A stretch of 64,000 bases of DNA from Pseudomonas abyssi (lineage in GTDB: Bacteria > Pseudomonadota > Gammaproteobacteria > Pseudomonadales > Pseudomonadaceae), in NCBI RefSeq assembly GCF_002307495.1, contig NZ_NTMR01000027.1, positions 29,563 to 93,562 on the forward strand, given 5' to 3'. Each line of letters begins with the position of its first letter. Within the stretch, counting starts at the first letter, position 1. Under the pieces are notes generated by a model. It saw nothing but the letters and a program-made list of their open reading frames with translations. It had not been told where the DNA came from and made no database searches. This document shows, one piece after another, positions 61,267 to 64,000 of the stretch. The position numbers were made by a program, and so were the translations under genes.

Positions 61267-61291
61267 GAAACCCGTCTAGAACGCGGGTTTC
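61267..61291 (+). repeat. Inverted repeat after ssrA
   Basis: GAAACCCG (61267-61274) and CGGGTTTC (61284-61291) form a stem just after the tmRNA; no T-run is present, so it may be a weak terminator or part of the island's attachment region. Confidence 0.5.
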
Positions 61292-61354
61292 AGCGAAGGA
61301 AGGGTTTGGTAGATCGCACAAAGTCCATCTGGGACTTAAAAGAGGCGCTCCACC

Positions 61355-62494
61355 ATGTCCAACTCACGCAAACAGCAACATCTTACCACCTCGCCCAACG
61401 GGGTGTTTCAGTATTACCTCACTTTGCCGGCACACCTGAGCAGCGAGCCACGCTTGCCCGCTCAGGTTCGCTGGACTCTCGGGCGCGACGCATCCCTCGC
61501 ACGCACCCTCGCCCAACTGCTCGACGCCGAGCTCTCCCTGATCCTCAAACCAGGCGACACTCTGGTTACGCCAGAACTGGTACGCGAACGGCTCGAGCAG
61601 GCTAAAGCTTGGCTTAAACGCACACTGGATAACGCAGCCAACCCTTGGGGAGCTCTTCCCGAGCCCAGCCACCTCGGCAAGCAAGACCTGACTGCAGCCA
61701 AACAGAAACTGGCAGAAGCTAGCGCCAAACAGACCACCCTTTATAGCGTCAAGCCCGGCGGTGAACTGATTTTGTCGATTACACCCAGTGACGCCCTCCA
61801 GTCAGCACTGGGCCTTCGCTTTCACCGCCTTGACTGGCCCCTCGGCACATCAGAGCAAGAAAAAGCCCAAGACGCCGCCGTCTACGCATTCGCCGCTATA
61901 AGCCATCTGGAACAGCACACCCCCGACGCCGCCTTGCAGCACCCCGCCACATTCAACGCGCTCGCGCTGCATGAGTACCTTCGTAATGCCAGACCAGACG
62001 GTGGCGCTCATGTTGCCGACATCCCGCCCGACCTGCCCGGCTCGCTCGCGGCATACCGCATTCACAGCACTCTCACATCACTGAGCTGGCCCAAGCCCCG
62101 CTATTCAGCTTTTGTCAGCCGACAGCTGGAGTCCGGGCTCTACACCCTTGAGCTCGCGTCATGCACACTCAAAGACAAGCATCCAATCCTGGCTAGCCGA
62201 GGATTTTCGCTCACCCTGCCGACCACCTCCGCGATCATAGCCACGCTCCTAAACGAGCGCTTGACCTCAGCCGTCGAGAGCACTCTTCAAATTCATCTGC
62301 GCCGCGCCCCAACAGACGCGTCGCTCGAGCAAGCGAGGCAGGAGCTTGAAGCCCTGACCCGTGGTTTTCTGGGCAGCATGTTGGAGCAATCCCCACTACC
62401 AAGCCTACCCAACGCCAGACCACTGACTGACAGCAACCCAGCCCCAGTTGAATCACACCGGGTTTCGTGGAGGCCTCAACTCTTGAGAGAATGA
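61355..62494 (+). pseudogene. Integrase-like protein, truncated by IS
   Basis: 379-aa frame from ATG 61355 with GAGGCG upstream. The N-terminus (KQQHLTTSPNGVFQYYLTLPAHL) resembles the arm-binding start of tyrosine recombinases found at tmRNA and tRNA sites in pseudomonads. From codon 366 on (62450) the sequence is the IS inverted repeat, so the last ~14 residues (ESHRVSWRPQLLRE) are IS-derived. No R-H-R-Y catalytic domain is present. I therefore call it an N-terminal integrase fragment inactivated by the element. The family assignment is by position and weak similarity. Confidence 0.6.
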
Positions 62495-62497
62495 GGC

Positions 62498-62821
62498 ATG
62501 AAGAAATCCAATAGCTACTCCCCTGAAGTCCGTGAACGTGCTGTGCGCATGGTTCTGGAGAACTTGAAGGACTACCCATCCGAGTGGGCAGCCATCGAGT
62601 CCATTGCACCCAAAATTGGCTGTGTCCCACAGACGCTGCATGGCTGGGTGCGCAAGCACCAGACCGACAACGGCCAGCGACCCGGTCAGACGACTGAGGA
62701 GCGGGACCGCATCAAGGCCCTGGAGCGCGAGAATCGTGAGCTGCGTAAAGCGAACGAGATCCTCCGCCTGGCCAGTGCTTATTTTGCCCAGGCGGAGCTC
62801 GACCGCCGCAACAAACCCTGA
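62498..62821 (+). CDS. IS3-family transposase OrfA
   Basis: 107 aa. A helix-turn-helix of the IS3 OrfA type ([49 protein letters not shown]) is followed by a leucine-zipper-like helix ([25 protein letters not shown]). It binds the inverted repeats. A -1 shift near AACAAAC at its 3' end would fuse it to OrfB. Confidence 0.93.
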   Translation: MKKSNSYSPEVRERAVRMVLENLKDYPSEWAAIESIAPKIGCVPQTLHGWVRKHQTDNGQRPGQTTEERDRIKALERENRELRKANEILRLASAYFAQAELDRRNKP

Positions 62822-63720
62822 ACGGCTTCGTCGACGAATATCGTGACCGTTACGGAGTCGAGTCGATCTGCCGAGTGGTGCAGATTGCTCCGTCCGGTTA
62901 CTACCGGCATGCAGCTCGAGCTCGCCAGCCAGCGCTACGCAGCATGCGGGCCAGACAAGACGAGCTGCTGAGTAGTGAGATCCAACGCGTCTGGGATGAC
63001 AACATGCAGTGTTATGGCGTCGTGAAGGTGTGGAAGCAGCTACATCGAGAGCGTATCAACGTCGCGCGTTGCACAGTGCAAAGGTTGATGCGCCGGCTTG
63101 GGTTACAGGGTGTTCGCCGCGGCCAGATAATCCGTACTACGGTGCCTGATGGGAAGCTTGTATGCCCGCTCGACAAGGTCAATCGCCAATTCCATGCCAG
63201 TCGCCCAAACGAGCTGTGGGTCTCAGACTTTACCTACGTTTCAACGTGGCAGGGCTGGCTGTACGTGGCCTTCGTGATAGATGTCTTTGCACGCAGAATC
63301 GTTGGCTGGCGCGTCAGCAACAACATGAAGACTGAGTTCGTGCTGGATGCGCTGGAGCAGGCGCTGTATGCAAGGCAGCCAGGACGATCAGATAATCTGA
63401 TCCACCATAGTGACCGTGGCAGTCAATACGTCTCCATCCGCTACACAGAGCGTCTCGCGGAGGCCGGAGTAGAGCCCTCTGTTGGTAGCAAAGGAGACAG
63501 CTACGACAACGCTTTGGCTGAGACCATCAACGGATTGTACAAGGCGGAACTGATACACCGGCAATCATGGCGGAGTCGCGAAGCAGTAGAAATAGCCACC
63601 CTGAAATGGGTTCACTGGTTCAATCATCAGCGCCTTCTGGGATCGATTGGACATATACCGCCGGCAGAAGCTGAGGCAAACTTCTACCAGCAACACACAG
63701 GTCAGGCCGTGGCGGCCTGA
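62821..63720 (+). CDS. IS3-family transposase OrfB (DDE)
   Basis: About 299 aa in the -1 frame relative to OrfA; the first conventional start is GTG 62875, but translation is expected as an OrfA-OrfB fusion. The N-terminal FVDEYRDRYGVESICRVVQIAPSGYY is typical. The rve catalytic core has Asp in WVSDFTYV, Asp in HHSDRGSQY and Glu in NALAETINGLYKAE, so the DDE triad is complete and the element may be active. Confidence 0.92.
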   Translation, partial: NGFVDEYRDRYGVESICRVVQIAPSGYYRHAARARQPALRSMRARQDELLSSEIQRVWDDNMQCYGVVKVWKQLHRERINVARCTVQRLMRRLGLQGVRRGQIIRTTVPDGKLVCPLDKVNRQFHASRPNELWVSDFTYVSTWQGWLYVAFVIDVFARRIVGWRVSNNMKTEFVLDALEQALYARQPGRSDNLIHHSDRGSQYVSIRYTERLAEAGVEPSVGSKGDSYDNALAETINGLYKAELIHRQSWRSREAVEIATLKWVHWFNHQRLLGSIGHIPPAEAEANFYQQHTGQAVAA

Positions 63721-63759
63721 CTTAAACGGAATGGCCTCCATAAAACCCGGTGTGATTCA

Positions 63760-64000
63760 CTCAGCGCAGGCTACAATGTCGTTGCCACAGCGCGGGATAC
63801 TGACTTGTTGAAATCAAAACTTGGCACTGAAAATCAGCATCTTTTGATTTTGCCGCTGGACGTAACCAATGGCGCTCAAATAGCCGAAACCATCGCTGCA
63901 GCATGTGACCATTTTGGCGGCATTGATGTCCTGATAAATAATGCTGGCTATGGGTTACTCGGCGCATTTGAGCAAACACAGGCGGCCGCAAAAACTGAGT
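63760..64000 (+). pseudogene. Short-chain dehydrogenase fragment, 5' cut by IS
   Basis: An open frame runs from the IS right end to the window edge (codons from 63763: SAGYNVVATARDTDLLKSKL). It then shows LPLDVT and VLINNAGYG, the SDR NNAG motif. The N-terminal TGxxxGIG nucleotide loop and start codon are missing, cut at the element. The lower GC content (about 49%) than neighbours suggests foreign origin. It continues beyond the window; a downstream start could not restore the Rossmann loop. Confidence 0.85.

Larger units (their letters stand above)
62449..63759 (+). mobile_element. Complete IS3-family insertion sequence
   Basis: 1311 bp bounded by 27-bp inverted repeats 62449-62475 and 63733-63759 with two mismatches, ends TGAATCACACCGGG and its complement (the 5'-TG...CA-3' form usual in IS3). 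Two overlapping orfs encode the transposase. The flanks carry no 3-bp duplication (AGT before, CTC after) and belong to two different genes, an integrase-like gene on the left and a dehydrogenase on the right. Confidence 0.93.

Noticed and set aside
61267..61291. CRISPR or attachment-site repeat near the tmRNA
   Set aside because: Only a single inverted repeat is present and no second copy of the ssrA 3' end occurs within the window; no CRISPR-like spaced repeats were seen anywhere in the window.

Overview
The window is chromosomal DNA of a gamma-proteobacterium of the Pseudomonas lineage, moderately GC-rich. From the order cbrA-cbrB-crcZ-pcnB-folK-panB-panC, the long run pnp to carA and the run dapB-dnaJ-dnaK-grpE-recN-fur-bamE-rnfH-ratA-smpB-ssrA, I infer a Pseudomonas or Halopseudomonas species. 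This order follows the Pseudomonas aeruginosa chromosome closely, with local insertions and losses. The single-cysteine Fur, the tmRNA tag ANDDNYALAA and the CbrAB/CrcZ locus point the same way. The species is not determined.

Region 1 (1-9572) holds carbon-catabolite control and cofactor or central metabolism. It contains the 3' part of cbrA, then cbrB. Next is a textbook crcZ sRNA locus: TGTTACC/GGTAACA repeats, a -24/-12 sigma-54 promoter, several AANAANAA Hfq/Crc motifs and a terminator. pcnB, folK, panB, panC and acs follow. The acs leader carries an AANAANAA motif beside its ribosome site, so the sRNA and a likely client gene of its regulon lie about 4 kb apart.

Region 2 (9690-28076) is accessory. 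It has a normal acetyl-CoA acetyltransferase followed by a divergent thiolase-like and FadB-like pair whose catalytic and NAD-binding motifs are eroded. Then come MOSC and CPCC proteins, a CHASE-type histidine kinase and two AraC regulators. Further on are a sterol-desaturase-type membrane oxygenase, a frameshifted rsuA, and small enzymes (ThpR, cupin, AhpD-like). A MarR/siderophore-interacting-protein pair has paired palindromic operators. A LysR gene is followed by two tiny secreted peptides and a HAD phosphatase broken by one extra CAGG unit.

Region 3 (28102-60697) is conserved housekeeping. On the minus strand are carA-carB-greA-DUF4149, and rlmE-ftsH-folP-glmM-tpiA-secG, then tRNA-Leu, tRNA-fMet, and rimP-nusA-infB-rbfA-truB-rpsO-pnp. 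These cover translation initiation and ribosome maturation, RNA decay, protein quality control, cell-wall precursor synthesis and secretion. The heat-shock operon grpE-dnaK-dnaJ (sigma-32 promoter) is followed by dapB. recN (LexA box), fur, bamE, rnfH, ratA, an NSS transporter and smpB follow.

Region 4 (60904-64000) begins with ssrA (tmRNA), a common integration site. Directly after it lies a fragment resembling the N-terminal half of an integrase, cut by a complete IS3-family element. The element's other end sits inside a truncated short-chain dehydrogenase gene. The different flanks and absent target duplication suggest an IS-mediated rearrangement inside a genomic island. No CRISPR array or recognisable defence system was seen.
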